NCBI GenBank assembly: GCA_022825895.1 | Contig: JAJDVX010000037.1 | Location: forward strand, 1 to 64,000 | Source of the DNA: Chloroflexota bacterium | GTDB lineage: Bacteria > Chloroflexota > UBA11872 | DNA: 64,000 nucleotides | Reading direction: 5' to 3' | In this document: piece by piece, positions 8,967-17,289 of the stretch | Layout of the letters: each line of letters begins with the position of its first letter | How positions within the stretch are numbered: position 1 is the first letter of the stretch | Notes under the pieces: generated by a model | Told to the model about the DNA's origin: nothing | The model's input: the letters and a program-made list of their open reading frames with translations, nothing else | The model's database searches: none | Program-made: the position numbers and the translations under genes

Positions 8967-9866
8967 CTATTGCCGTTCGCTCGCGCAGTTCTGGCAGAAC
9001 CGCATCGCGGTCGGGTTCATGACGTCGCAGGACTCGCACTGCCATTGCGCAGAGGGTCCTCGCCTGGGGGTAATCTCTCGGCGTTCTCGCCTGGGCCTGG
9101 ACTGCGCCTCGGTACGTGCCATCGCATCCTGCATCGCGTTGATCCGGAACATAATGCGAATCATCATCGCGGCGGCCACGGCAAGCGCAACCGCGGAGGC
9201 GACTTCGAGGAGTCCGGCGGCCAAAAGATCAACCACCGCTTGGTCGACGCTGTTCCAATTCTCTCCAAGCACCGCGGTCGAGAGACCCGTGGTAACCCAG
9301 GCGGCGAGGTATGCCACCCACCACATCCAGACGCCGCCCCACTCCGGCGCCGTCGATCCATCGGCAGCGGGCAGGCTGCTGGCGACCCAGTGCCGGCGGA
9401 TCAGAATCAGCGGTATGGCCAGGCTGGCCGCCGCCGCCATGAACAGCGTGACTTGAGAAGCCGTTGCGTACGGAAAAGCCTGGAGCACAACGAAATAGGC
9501 CACGACCAACACAGGGAAGACCAGGAATAAAGGAACGGCGGCACAGCCCCACGGTCGGCGATCGTCAGGAACGCGCAGCGCGTCCAGGATTGCCGTCGAG
9601 CGAGCAAACCAGAACAGGAAGGCAATGCCGGCCATGGCCATTCCAAGCCCTCCGAATGCGCCAATCGCAGCCGGTACGTCGTCCCAGGAACGCATAGAGC
9701 GCGACATTGAGCCATATGCGCCAATCCCCTGACTCGCCAATGTCGCGCCCAAGGCGACGTGGCTTAGGCCGAGAACGAACGACGAGGACCCATAGAGGAC
9801 GGCGCTCAGAGTGATGAGAGCGCCGGTCGCCAAGGCACGACGACGGTTGGCGCTACCCGTGGGCAT
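8967..9866 (-). CDS. Polytopic membrane protein with C-terminal zinc ribbon, paralogue 2
   Basis: About 299 residues with roughly six membrane segments followed by a cytoplasmic linker and a zinc ribbon, QWQCESCDVMN then MRFCQNCASERQ at the extreme C-terminus (CxxC-(10)-CxxC). It is homologous to the genes on either side. The frame is open to a GTG at 9938, but that codon sits inside a perfect palindrome, so ATG 9866 is preferred; neither start has a clear ribosome site. It may be a membrane sensor or adaptor in which the ribbon contacts a partner; no enzyme motif is visible. Confidence 0.72.
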   Translation of the reverse strand: MPTGSANRRRALATGALITLSAVLYGSSSFVLGLSHVALGATLASQGIGAYGSMSRSMRSWDDVPAAIGAFGGLGMAMAGIAFLFWFARSTAILDALRVPDDRRPWGCAAVPLFLVFPVLVVAYFVVLQAFPYATASQVTLFMAAAASLAIPLILIRRHWVASSLPAADGSTAPEWGGVWMWWVAYLAAWVTTGLSTAVLGENWNSVDQAVVDLLAAGLLEVASAVALAVAAAMMIRIMFRINAMQDAMARTEAQSRPRRERREITPRRGPSAQWQCESCDVMNPTAMRFCQNCASERQ

Positions 9867-9928
9867 CAGCGACCGATCAGCCCGGACGTCGCTGGGGTGA
9901 CCGGACGCACCCTGGCTCCTGGGCGAGG

Positions 9929-9950
9929 CGCCCGGCACATGTGCCGGGCG
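9929..9950. promoter_or_regulatory. 22-bp perfect palindrome between paralogues 2 and 3
   Basis: Each half is CGCCCGGCACA and the two halves are exact reverse complements centred on 9939/9940. It lies between the end of paralogue 3 (10043) and the preferred start of paralogue 2 (9866). It could be an operator for a dimeric regulator or, as RNA, an 8-bp-stem hairpin with a 6-nt loop. Confidence 0.5.
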
Positions 9951-10042
9951 GAGCCAGAAGCTTGGGACGCCATACTTGCGACCGGGATTCCGCGGCTAGT
10001 TCCCAAAGCTCACCATTAAGGATGGACGCGAAGCAAGTACAG

Positions 10043-11086
10043 CTACCGGCGTTCACGCGCGCAGTTCTGGCAGAACCGCAGGGCGGTCGGATTCGTCACG
10101 TCGCAGGACTCGCACTGCCACTGCGCGGCGCTGCGTCGAACGGACTCTGCGATATCCGTCGGTGGATCGGCATCATGTACCGGCGATTCGGCTTCCGGGA
10201 GACTGGCGGGCGCCGGCTGGGGAAGCGCGGCCACCAGGTCTTCCTGCATGGCGTCGACTCGGAACATGATTCGGATGATGTAGTACCCGGCGATGGCCAG
10301 GGAGATGCCCGCGGCGCCCTCAAACGCGCCAATGGCCAGCGCGACCGTACTCGAATCAAGCATTGAGTCGATGGGCTCGCCGAACCCGCTTATCACGAGA
10401 ATCGCGAACCGAGACGTGATCAGAAACGACGAAAAAGCCGCCCACCAGACGACGATTCCGTTCCACGCCGCTGCCGGCGCGTCGTTCGTGGCCGGACGTT
10501 CACCGGGTCGGGTGGCACTGGCGATCCAGAGCCGACGGATAACGACGAACGGGGCCGCCAGGCAGAGGAGCACGACAAGCGGCTCGGCCACCAGACTCAG
10601 CCAGCGGCCCCTGACGATGCTGTCGACCGCGAAGAGTGCCGGAATCAGGGCGACGAGCGAGTAGACGGCCAACGACGGACGGAGCGCGGCGCCTGACGTA
10701 TCCAACGCTCGAAGGTTGGCCGCGGCTCGCGCCAGCCAGACGACAAATGTCAATCCGGCAACAAGCAGAAGCAGCATCCAGGCGACGCGCGCCGGTAGCA
10801 GAACCTCTTCAACTGCCGGTATCGTGCTGAAGAGCCACTCCTCCCGGCGGGAAGCGTCGTACGTCAGCGGAAGCCACTCCGGGGCTGCGGTGAGCACGGC
10901 GGCCACAAGGTAGAGGATGCCCCTGACCGTGAGGTCGGCCGCGCCGACGACCGCCGACAAGGCAACGAGCGCGCTGCCGGCCCGCCCGAGCTGTCGAAGC
11001 GGGCGATAGCCGGTCGGGTGATTCCGGGAGATCGACCGGGACGATTCGCCAGCGGACGGACCGTCGTCAGCAGCGGTTGCGGCCAC
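10043..11086 (-). CDS. Polytopic membrane protein with C-terminal zinc ribbon, paralogue 3
   Basis: A 347-residue protein, the longest of the three paralogues. It has a hydrophilic N-terminus of about 35 residues, around six membrane helices, the conserved IIRIMFRVDAMQE segment at the end of the membrane domain, and a C-terminal ribbon QWQCESCDVTN then LRFCQNCARERR. The start is a GTG at 11086. It lies 38 bp after the truncated RCK fragment. Divergence among the three copies is large in the membrane part but small in the ribbon, so the ribbon is the most constrained element. Function is unknown. Confidence 0.75.
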   Translation of the reverse strand: MAATAADDGPSAGESSRSISRNHPTGYRPLRQLGRAGSALVALSAVVGAADLTVRGILYLVAAVLTAAPEWLPLTYDASRREEWLFSTIPAVEEVLLPARVAWMLLLLVAGLTFVVWLARAAANLRALDTSGAALRPSLAVYSLVALIPALFAVDSIVRGRWLSLVAEPLVVLLCLAAPFVVIRRLWIASATRPGERPATNDAPAAAWNGIVVWWAAFSSFLITSRFAILVISGFGEPIDSMLDSSTVALAIGAFEGAAGISLAIAGYYIIRIMFRVDAMQEDLVAALPQPAPASLPEAESPVHDADPPTDIAESVRRSAAQWQCESCDVTNPTALRFCQNCARERR

Positions 11087-11124
11087 GGCCGATCAGGTCC
11101 AGCGGCCCCGAGAGCCCCACAACC

Positions 11125-11517
11125 TCACGAACCGGTCTGGACGGCAAACTGCCGCACGGTGGGCGGAGGTCCAATCATCACCAGCACATCGTCCGGTTGA
11201 AGCTCCTCGTCGCGATCCGGCAGAAACTGCTGTCCGCCGTCGCGCCCAGTGGCCAGCACCTCGACACCGAACTGACGCAGGCCAACCTCGCCGATAGTGC
11301 GGCCCACATACGAACCGCCGGGCGCGATCGACATCCCCTCAATGGTCATGTCCCTGGCTTTCGCGTCCAGCAGCTCCGAAAGCGCCCGGGCCACATTGGG
11401 CTCGAGCACATACGAGGCCATGTGCTTTGCGCCGGCCGCGTGCGTCGAGAACACTTGCGTGGCCCCGGCCACCGTCCGTCGATCAACGGTCTCGTTGGTG
11501 ATTGCCCTGGGGATCAC
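11125..11517 (-). pseudogene. Truncated potassium-channel/TrkA-type RCK protein (C-terminal fragment)
   Basis: The product begins with the end of a TrkA-N Rossmann domain (IPRAITNETVDRRTVAGATQ, then VFSTHAAGAKHMA) and continues into an RCK_C/TrkA-C domain (about residues 55-125). The nucleotide-binding GxGxxG half and any channel segment are absent. The frame is open upstream only to the stop codon of the ArsA-type gene, 24 bp away, so the missing N-terminus has been replaced by that gene. It is most likely a deletion remnant of a ligand-gated K+ channel or uptake regulator; a small stand-alone RCK_C protein is less likely. Confidence 0.68.
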
Positions 11518-11541
11518 GGGGACAGGGGCTGCGGCGGCGCG

Positions 11542-12759
11542 CTAGGCGCCGGGACTCCGGGCGGCCGCCGCGGCTGGCCGGCGCGGTGAGAAGCGGATGC
11601 GAAGCTGGCCGTCCTCCAGCCGGGCGCCGCTGTGGGTCATCCGGGCCAGCACGCGCGGCAGCACGATGTTGCGGCGGGCGGCGCCCATGCGGATGACCAA
11701 TTCGTCCCCGCGACGAATGAGGGACGCGTTGGACTTCTCCAGAAAGGGCGCCGGAATGCGGAATTCAAAGCCGCCCTTCACTTCGGCAATCTCGTACGGC
11801 TTGTAGTCGATCAACCGCTCGGCCGGTTCGGAGGTGGCGTGCATCTGGCCGCCCATGACGCGAAGGCGCTCGAGCCCAACCACTTCCTCGGGGAATTGAT
11901 GGACCTGCAGAATCGGGATCGGGTCGAACATGGCGTGAATGTCGCGCAGGTAGGGTGCCTGCATGGCACGGCGCTGCTCGGCGAAGCGCCCCTCGGCTTC
12001 CTCGGGCACCACGCGGTTCACGATCACCGCGTCGGTGATGTGGTCGTACAGGGTCAGGTAGGTGTAGCTGCGCTGGGCCTCCCGGATCACCATGCGCTCG
12101 GGGTTCACCACCAGGCGTACGGTTGTCGTGTTGGAGGCCGTCAAGGTGTCGTGCAGCTGTTGCAACTCGTCCACCAGATCGGTCATTGCCTCGAACACCT
12201 CGTCCTCGGGCAGCGGCAGATCGGTGACGCGGCGGGCCATCGGCCGCACCATGCGGGCCAGGTGGCGATTGATGGGCAGCAGTTTGTCCAGCCACCAGCG
12301 GCCGACTTCCGGGAACGCCAGCAACCGCAGGGTCTCGCCCGTGGGCGCGCAGTCCACCACCACCACGTCGTATTCGCCCGAGGACGCGTGCCGGTTCACC
12401 CAGAGCAGATTGGCCAGTTCCTCCATGCCCGGAAACACGGCAATCTCGTCGGCCAGGACGTTGTCCATGCCGCGCCAGGTCAGCACGGCTTCCACCCAGT
12501 TCTGCACCGTGCCCCAATAGGTTTCAAGGTTGTAGTACACGTCGCATTCCTGCGCCCACAGGTTGTCAACCACCGGCTTGGGCACCGGTCCCAGCGGGGT
12601 ATCCAGCGAATCGCCCAGGCTGTGCGCGGTGTCGGTGCTGAGCACGACGGTGCGCAGGCCGGCGTCGGCGCAGCGCAGCGCCGCCGCGGCGGCCACGCTC
12701 GTCTTGCCCACGCCCCCCTTGCCGGTATAGAGCAGGATGCGCGGCGATCGCTTAGTCAT
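11542..12759 (-). CDS. ArsA/Get3-family anion-transporting-type ATPase
   Basis: A 405-residue SIMIBI-class P-loop ATPase. The deviant Walker A TGKGGVGKTS is at residues 12-21 and STDTAHSLGD forms switch I. The VVVDCAPTGETLRLL segment is typical of ArsA/Get3. The last 90 or so residues form an ArsA-type HSP20-like beta domain (FEFRIPAPFLEKSNASLIRRGDELVIR). A single ATPase half is present, unlike enterobacterial ArsA with two. No arsenite pump or arsR gene is nearby, so arsenic transport is not supported. Such bacterial homologues are of uncertain role. Its ATG overlaps the end of selD by 8 bp, so it is probably translated together with SelD. Confidence 0.85.
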   Translation of the reverse strand: MTKRSPRILLYTGKGGVGKTSVAAAAALRCADAGLRTVVLSTDTAHSLGDSLDTPLGPVPKPVVDNLWAQECDVYYNLETYWGTVQNWVEAVLTWRGMDNVLADEIAVFPGMEELANLLWVNRHASSGEYDVVVVDCAPTGETLRLLAFPEVGRWWLDKLLPINRHLARMVRPMARRVTDLPLPEDEVFEAMTDLVDELQQLHDTLTASNTTTVRLVVNPERMVIREAQRSYTYLTLYDHITDAVIVNRVVPEEAEGRFAEQRRAMQAPYLRDIHAMFDPIPILQVHQFPEEVVGLERLRVMGGQMHATSEPAERLIDYKPYEIAEVKGGFEFRIPAPFLEKSNASLIRRGDELVIRMGAARRNIVLPRVLARMTHSGARLEDGQLRIRFSPRRPAAAAARSPGA

Positions 12760-13828
12760 CGTCGAGTGTGTCCATTGGGCGAACGTACATCACGCCGGCG
12801 TCTCGCGCCGTAACCCGGCCCACGGTGGCTGCCGCCGGCGTACCGGCGCGCTCAAGGGCGTGCCGCAGGGCGGCTTCGTCTTCGGGTGGGATGGCAATCA
12901 GCAGCCCGCCGCTCGTTTGCGCATCGGCCAGCAGAAGGCGCACGGGCCGATCCACCGCCGGATGCCAGCGAACATCGCCTTCCAACGAGGCCAGATTACG
13001 CTCGGTCCCGCCAGGAACCTCGTCGGCGGCGATCAGCGACCAGACTTCCGGCAGCGTTGGGACTTCGTCAGCGTAAACCTCGGCCGAGACGCCGCTGGCG
13101 TTCAGCATCTCGCGCAGGTGACCCAGCAGACCGTAGCCCGTGACGTCGGTTACGGCGTGGGCGCCATGATCGCTGGCGGCCCGGGCGGCGGCGGCATTGA
13201 GCGTTTTCATCGAGTCGATCGCGGCCTGCAGCGCGTTCGGGCTGGCGGCGTCGAATTTGCCGGCGGTCGTGATGATGCCGGTGCCCAGCGGCTTCGTCAG
13301 GACCAGGAGATCGTCCGGACGCGCGCCGGCGTTCGTGCTGACCGCGTCCGGATCCACGGTTCCGAGCACCGCCAGGCCGAACTTGGGCTCGGGATCGTCG
13401 ATTGAATGCCCGCCCCCGACGACCGCCCCGGCTTCCCGCACCTTGTCGGCAGCGCCCTGCTGCACCTCGGCCAGCAGATCCAGCGGCAGCGTTCCGCGCG
13501 GCCAGCCAGCAATGTTGAGCGCCAGAATCGGCGTGGCGCCCATGGCGTAGAGGTCGCTCAGGGCGTTCGCGGCGGCAATGGCGCCAAAGCTGTAGGCGTC
13601 ATCCACAATCGGCGTAAAGACGTCCGTGGTGAGGGCCACGGCCAGGTCGTCGCGGAGCCGGTACACGGCGGCGTCGTCCATGCCCTGCCCCCCGACCAGC
13701 AGGTCGGGCGACGCCATCGGCGGCATCAGGCGCAGCACGTGCGCCAGCTCGTCGGGGCTGAGCTTGCACGCTCAGCCGGCGCCGTGGGCGTACCGGGTAA
13801 GTTTGAGCGGCGTGTGTTCGCTATGCAT
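12752..13828 (-). CDS. selD: Selenide, water dikinase (selenophosphate synthetase), itself a selenoprotein
   Basis: SelD makes selenophosphate from selenide and ATP for selenocysteine and selenouridine synthesis. The open frame starting at 13738 lacks the catalytic N-terminus, but reading on from ATG 13828 gives MHSEHTPLKLTRYAHGAG, an in-frame TGA at 13772-13774 (residue 19), then ACKLSPDEL and the rest of SelD. The TGA aligns exactly with the catalytic Cys of the GAGCxCK motif in cysteine forms, with the second Cys and the essential Lys (Cys21, Lys22) kept, so TGA must encode selenocysteine. Total length is 358 residues including Sec, normal for the family. GGQGMDDAAVY and VGGGHSI ATP-binding elements are present. 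It implies that selA, selB and tRNA-Sec exist elsewhere in the genome. The stop codon overlaps the ArsA-type ATPase start. Confidence 0.93.
13738..13770 (-). promoter_or_regulatory. Candidate bacterial SECIS hairpin after the selD UGA
   Basis: Directly after the UGA the mRNA can fold into an outer 5-bp stem (13766-13770 with 13738-13742) and an inner 5-bp stem (13760-13764 with 13746-13750) with a 9-nt loop AGCCCCGAC. A G in the first two loop positions fits known bacterial SECIS elements. The loop is only 12 nt from the UGA, closer than usual, so this is tentative. Confidence 0.38.
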
Positions 13829-13899
13829 CTCTGCACGGTAGCGTAACGCCGCCGCCCGGAAATTTCGTTCTTGCACTCGAAGGCCGCCAGGATTTAGCC

Positions 13900-15225
13900 G
13901 TGTCGTTACTGTCGCCGTGCGCCCGAGCCATCCAGCGCGCTGTCGCGTTGACCCTGGCGGCCGGGCTGCTGTTGGCGGGCGCCGGACCGGCCGCCGCATC
14001 GCCGCTGGACGCCACGCCGGTCACTGGCGGCGCCTTCTTCCAGCACGCGGATACGGACGGCCTCGGATTCGCACTCCGAAATTACGTCGACGGCCCTGCC
14101 TTCTACGACGCTTTTCTTCGTTTCGGCGGTGCCCGGACGCTCGGACCCGCGGTGTCACGGCCCTGGATCGACGACGGCGGCTTCGCCTATCAGCTGACAC
14201 AGCGTGCCCTGCTGCAGTGGTCACCCTCGGACGATCGGGTGGGGATTGCCAACCTCTTCGAGCTCCTCAACCGCAGTGATTACTCCGCTGAACTTGAGGC
14301 GCGTCACATTCCCGCGGCGGAAACACCACCGTCACTTCCGCCCGAGCTTGCGCAGCAGGCGCGGCTGGCGTGGCTGACGGACCGCGCCATAGCCGAGACC
14401 TTCGCCAACAATCCGCTGGAGCTCGGGAATCTGGACGCCAGCATCGAGTTTCACGGCTTGCCAATGTCGCGCCCGGTGCGACTGGGACCGTTCGTGGTTC
14501 AACGCTTCCAGCGCACGGCGCTGCAGCACTGGGTGGAACAGGTGGACGCAGGACAACCGGTCGGCTCGGTGGTTCTGGTGAACGCCGGCGACGTCTACCG
14601 CGATCTCGCGTTGCCACACGATCTGCTGGCCACGCCGCACGCGTCCGACCAGGGCGCCGTGTTGGACGTTCGTCACGATCCGCCAGCGGCGACCGACTTC
14701 GCGCCGGCCCAGGTCACGTCGCGCACCTACAAGACGACCAACCATCTCCTGCGCACGGCCCTGGCGCTGTTGGAAAGCGTCGATGCCAACGCCGCCGCGC
14801 TGGAGCTGGCGGAACGCGACCAACTCGCCATTGAATTCGAACCGATGACCGAAGGGGTGCTGGCCTCGTTTAATCCCGCGCAGGGGATTCGGGTGAACGA
14901 CGGCTTGCGCGCTGAAGACCCGATCCCTCTCGCGGCCGTGCTGGCGCACGAACTTCGACACTTCGAGGACTACAAGCTCGGCCAGCTCGGCGACGACGCC
15001 CAGGATTGCCTGGACGCGGAGGCACGCGCGCTGCAACGAGAGGCCGATACCTGGGCCGCGCTGGTTGCCGCCAGCGATCGGTCGCTCCGCGAGACATTGC
15101 TCGTCCGCCTCGAAACGAGGCGCGCCGCGGCTGCCGGAGAGGGCACGGAGGCCATTGAACGTCTGGCCAGGCGCCTCTACCGCGAGGTCTGCGAGCAAAG
15201 GGCGATCCAAATCGCCAAGAGTTGA
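13900..15225 (+). CDS. Secreted HExxH metallopeptidase-like protein
   Basis: A 441-residue protein with a Sec signal peptide (hydrophobic residues about 12-33, ending AAA). The central part contains two copies of a module seen in Chloroflexota secreted proteins (FLRFGGARTLGPAVSRPW, and the later FHGLPMSRPVRLGPFVVQRFQ), also present in the beta-lactamase-like protein at 24.8 kb. The C-terminal region has HELRH at residues 350-354, a zinc-peptidase signature, with downstream acidic residues (EARALQREAD) that could supply the third ligand. The start is GTG 13900, preceded by AGGA at 7 bp. It is divergent from selD. Peptidase activity is likely but the substrate is unknown. Confidence 0.72.
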   Translation: MSLLSPCARAIQRAVALTLAAGLLLAGAGPAAASPLDATPVTGGAFFQHADTDGLGFALRNYVDGPAFYDAFLRFGGARTLGPAVSRPWIDDGGFAYQLTQRALLQWSPSDDRVGIANLFELLNRSDYSAELEARHIPAAETPPSLPPELAQQARLAWLTDRAIAETFANNPLELGNLDASIEFHGLPMSRPVRLGPFVVQRFQRTALQHWVEQVDAGQPVGSVVLVNAGDVYRDLALPHDLLATPHASDQGAVLDVRHDPPAATDFAPAQVTSRTYKTTNHLLRTALALLESVDANAAALELAERDQLAIEFEPMTEGVLASFNPAQGIRVNDGLRAEDPIPLAAVLAHELRHFEDYKLGQLGDDAQDCLDAEARALQREADTWAALVAASDRSLRETLLVRLETRRAAAAGEGTEAIERLARRLYREVCEQRAIQIAKS

Positions 15226-15421
15226 TCGTTCGCGCCGCGACAAGGCTCCGCGGCACGCCATGAAACGTGCGACGGCCCAACGACTCCGCGGCACGACGGC
15301 TCGCTCGTCGTAAGCTATTGGAGTCTTGGTTCCGTGGCATGGGGCCGGCCGCACCCGGTCCGCTAGCCCGCAACGTCTGTCCGGCATCGTGATTGATGCC
15401 AGACCCTTCTCGAACGGTCCC

Positions 15422-16660
15422 GTGGAAACTTCGCTCTACCAGACACTCGCCGACCGCGGGTTCATCCATTCGGTCTCGAACGCCGCTGGATTGCGTGCCG
15501 CCCTCGAGCGGCCCTGCGTGTTCTACGTGGGATTCGATCCGACCGCCCCGAGCCTGCACACCGGCCACCTGATCCCACTCGCGCTCGCGGCACACCTGGC
15601 GCAGGCCGGTCACCACCCGGTGCTGCTGGCGGGCGGCGGCACAGGGCTGATTGGCGACCCGACCGACCGGGCCGAGACCCGAAATCTGCTCAGCGCCGAA
15701 CTCGTGGCCGCCAACACTCGGGCCGTCCGCCAGCAGGTGGACCGACTCTTCGAGAACGAGCAGGCCGATGTCGCCATTGTCGATAACGCCGAGTGGCTGA
15801 CCGAACTGCGGTACCTGGAGTTTCTACGAGACATCGGCCGCTACTTCAGCGTCAACGAAATCCTGGCGACCGAGACGTACCGCGCGCGACTGGAAAGCGG
15901 TCAGGGCCTGAATTTCGTCGAGATCAACTACCGCCTGCTGCAGGCCTACGATTTCCTGCACCTGTTCCGCGAACACGGCTGCCTCCTGCAGATTGGCGGC
16001 AGCGACCAGTGGGCCAACATCCTGGCCGGCGTGGACCTGATCCGGCGGATCGAGGGCGAGGAGGCCTTCGGCCTGGTGACGCCCCTCCTCACCACCAGTA
16101 CCGGGCAGAAGATGGGCAAAACAGCGGGTGGCGCGCTCTGGCTGGACCAGAGCCTGACATCGTCCTACGACTTCTTTCAGTACTGGATCAACATCGAGGA
16201 CGCGTCGGTGGAGCGCACGCTGGCGCTGCTGACGCCGCTGCCCATGGACGAGGTTCGCGCGCTCGCCGCGCTTCCCGGCGCGAAGATTCGAACCGCCAAG
16301 GAGCGGCTGGCCTACGAGGTCACGGCCAGGGTCCACGGTCGAGAGGCAGCCGCCGCGGCCCGCGACAGTGCGCGGGCGCTGTTCAGGCGTGACAGTGGAT
16401 CCACCGCGGCCGCGCCCCAGACGCGGGTGACCGAGGACCAGGTGGCTGCGGGTCTGGGCATCGTGGACCTTCTGCTGACCACCGGCCTGGCCGTTTCACG
16501 CTCGGCGGCGCGGCGCCTGATCAAGCAGGGCGGCGCCTACGCCAACGACCAGCGCGTGGACAGCCCCGAGACGGTCTTTCACGCGGACGAGTTCCGGGAC
16601 GGCGAGTTGTTGTTGCGCTCCGGCAAGAAGCGCTACCACCGAATCCTGATTGGCTCATGA
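15422..16660 (+). CDS. tyrS: Tyrosyl-tRNA synthetase
   Basis: Class I synthetase charging tRNA-Tyr. From the chosen GTG start it has 412 residues: the catalytic Rossmann domain with HTGH (46-49) as the HIGH motif, KMGKT (about 231) as KMSKS, and a C-terminal S4 RNA-binding domain (SRSAARRLIKQGGAYAN). The frame is open to 15326, but homology begins near SLYQTLADRGF, so GTG 15422 was preferred; the ribosome site is weak. No T-box leader was recognised upstream. An acetyltransferase gene follows almost immediately. Confidence 0.95.
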   Translation: METSLYQTLADRGFIHSVSNAAGLRAALERPCVFYVGFDPTAPSLHTGHLIPLALAAHLAQAGHHPVLLAGGGTGLIGDPTDRAETRNLLSAELVAANTRAVRQQVDRLFENEQADVAIVDNAEWLTELRYLEFLRDIGRYFSVNEILATETYRARLESGQGLNFVEINYRLLQAYDFLHLFREHGCLLQIGGSDQWANILAGVDLIRRIEGEEAFGLVTPLLTTSTGQKMGKTAGGALWLDQSLTSSYDFFQYWINIEDASVERTLALLTPLPMDEVRALAALPGAKIRTAKERLAYEVTARVHGREAAAAARDSARALFRRDSGSTAAAPQTRVTEDQVAAGLGIVDLLLTTGLAVSRSAARRLIKQGGAYANDQRVDSPETVFHADEFRDGELLLRSGKKRYHRILIGS

Positions 16661-16676
16661 CGAGGAGAGGGCACCC

Positions 16677-17159
16677 GTGAACTGGTCGGCCAGTGAAATC
16701 CGGCGCGTGGACGCCGAAAGCTCCGGTGAGCTCTGGGAGCGCTTCCTTGCCGCCATGGTGGCGTACTGGAACGAGAGTTTCCCCAGCGAACTGAGCCACC
16801 TGGAATGGCACGAGTTGTATACGGACCGGATTCGACGCCGACTGGAAGAACGGCCGACCTGGCTGTGGATGTATGAGCGCGACGGACGCACGCTGGCGCT
16901 CACCAATTTTCACCTGGATGGCGGCGTGGCGCACGTGGCCGAGGTCTGGGTCGCCCCCGATTCGCGCCGTCACGGGCTGGGCGCCTTCATGATCCGGCAG
17001 ATGCGCCGGACCTTGCGCGACGCCGGCGTGACGCGCATGGCCGTGACGGTTCCGGCCAACGCCACGGTGGCCGCCAGCATCGACTTCTGGCACGACCTCG
17101 GTTTCACCGAGGTCGCCGTGCACCTGGAAGCCACGACCTTCGGACCTAACGGCGACTGA
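16677..17159 (+). CDS. GNAT-family N-acetyltransferase
   Basis: A 160-residue acetyl-CoA-dependent transferase. The core V-(x)n-R/Q-x-x-G-x-A/G element appears as VAPDSRRHGLGAFMIRQM, followed by the helix-strand RMAVTVPANATVAASIDFWHDLGF. GTG 16677 was chosen because GAGGAGAGG lies 6 bp upstream; the frame extends into the end of tyrS. It begins 16 bp after tyrS and is probably co-transcribed. The acceptor substrate is unknown. Confidence 0.82.
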   Translation: MNWSASEIRRVDAESSGELWERFLAAMVAYWNESFPSELSHLEWHELYTDRIRRRLEERPTWLWMYERDGRTLALTNFHLDGGVAHVAEVWVAPDSRRHGLGAFMIRQMRRTLRDAGVTRMAVTVPANATVAASIDFWHDLGFTEVAVHLEATTFGPNGD

Positions 17160-17207
17160 TTGGAACCCTGCACCGCGACTTGCCGGCGAAGTCGCGGCGT
17201 ATGCGAA

Positions 17208-17223
17208 TGTTTCACGTGAAACA
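17208..17223. promoter_or_regulatory. parS centromere site (ParB-binding)
   Basis: The 16-bp palindrome TGTTTCACGTGAAACA matches the canonical chromosomal parS consensus at every position. It sits in the 130-bp gap between the acetyltransferase and the glycosylase gene. In most bacteria parS sites cluster near oriC and nucleate ParB/SMC loading; smc lies about 19 kb away in this window. Confidence 0.9.
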
Positions 17224-17289
17224 TCGCGTTGGCACGCGTCGCCCGCGTCGCTACGCTCAGCGGTGACAGGCCGAATCGAGGATCGTCTG

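Noticed and set aside
15226-15421. T-box leader before tyrS
   Set aside because: No T-box consensus or terminator/antiterminator pair was seen.
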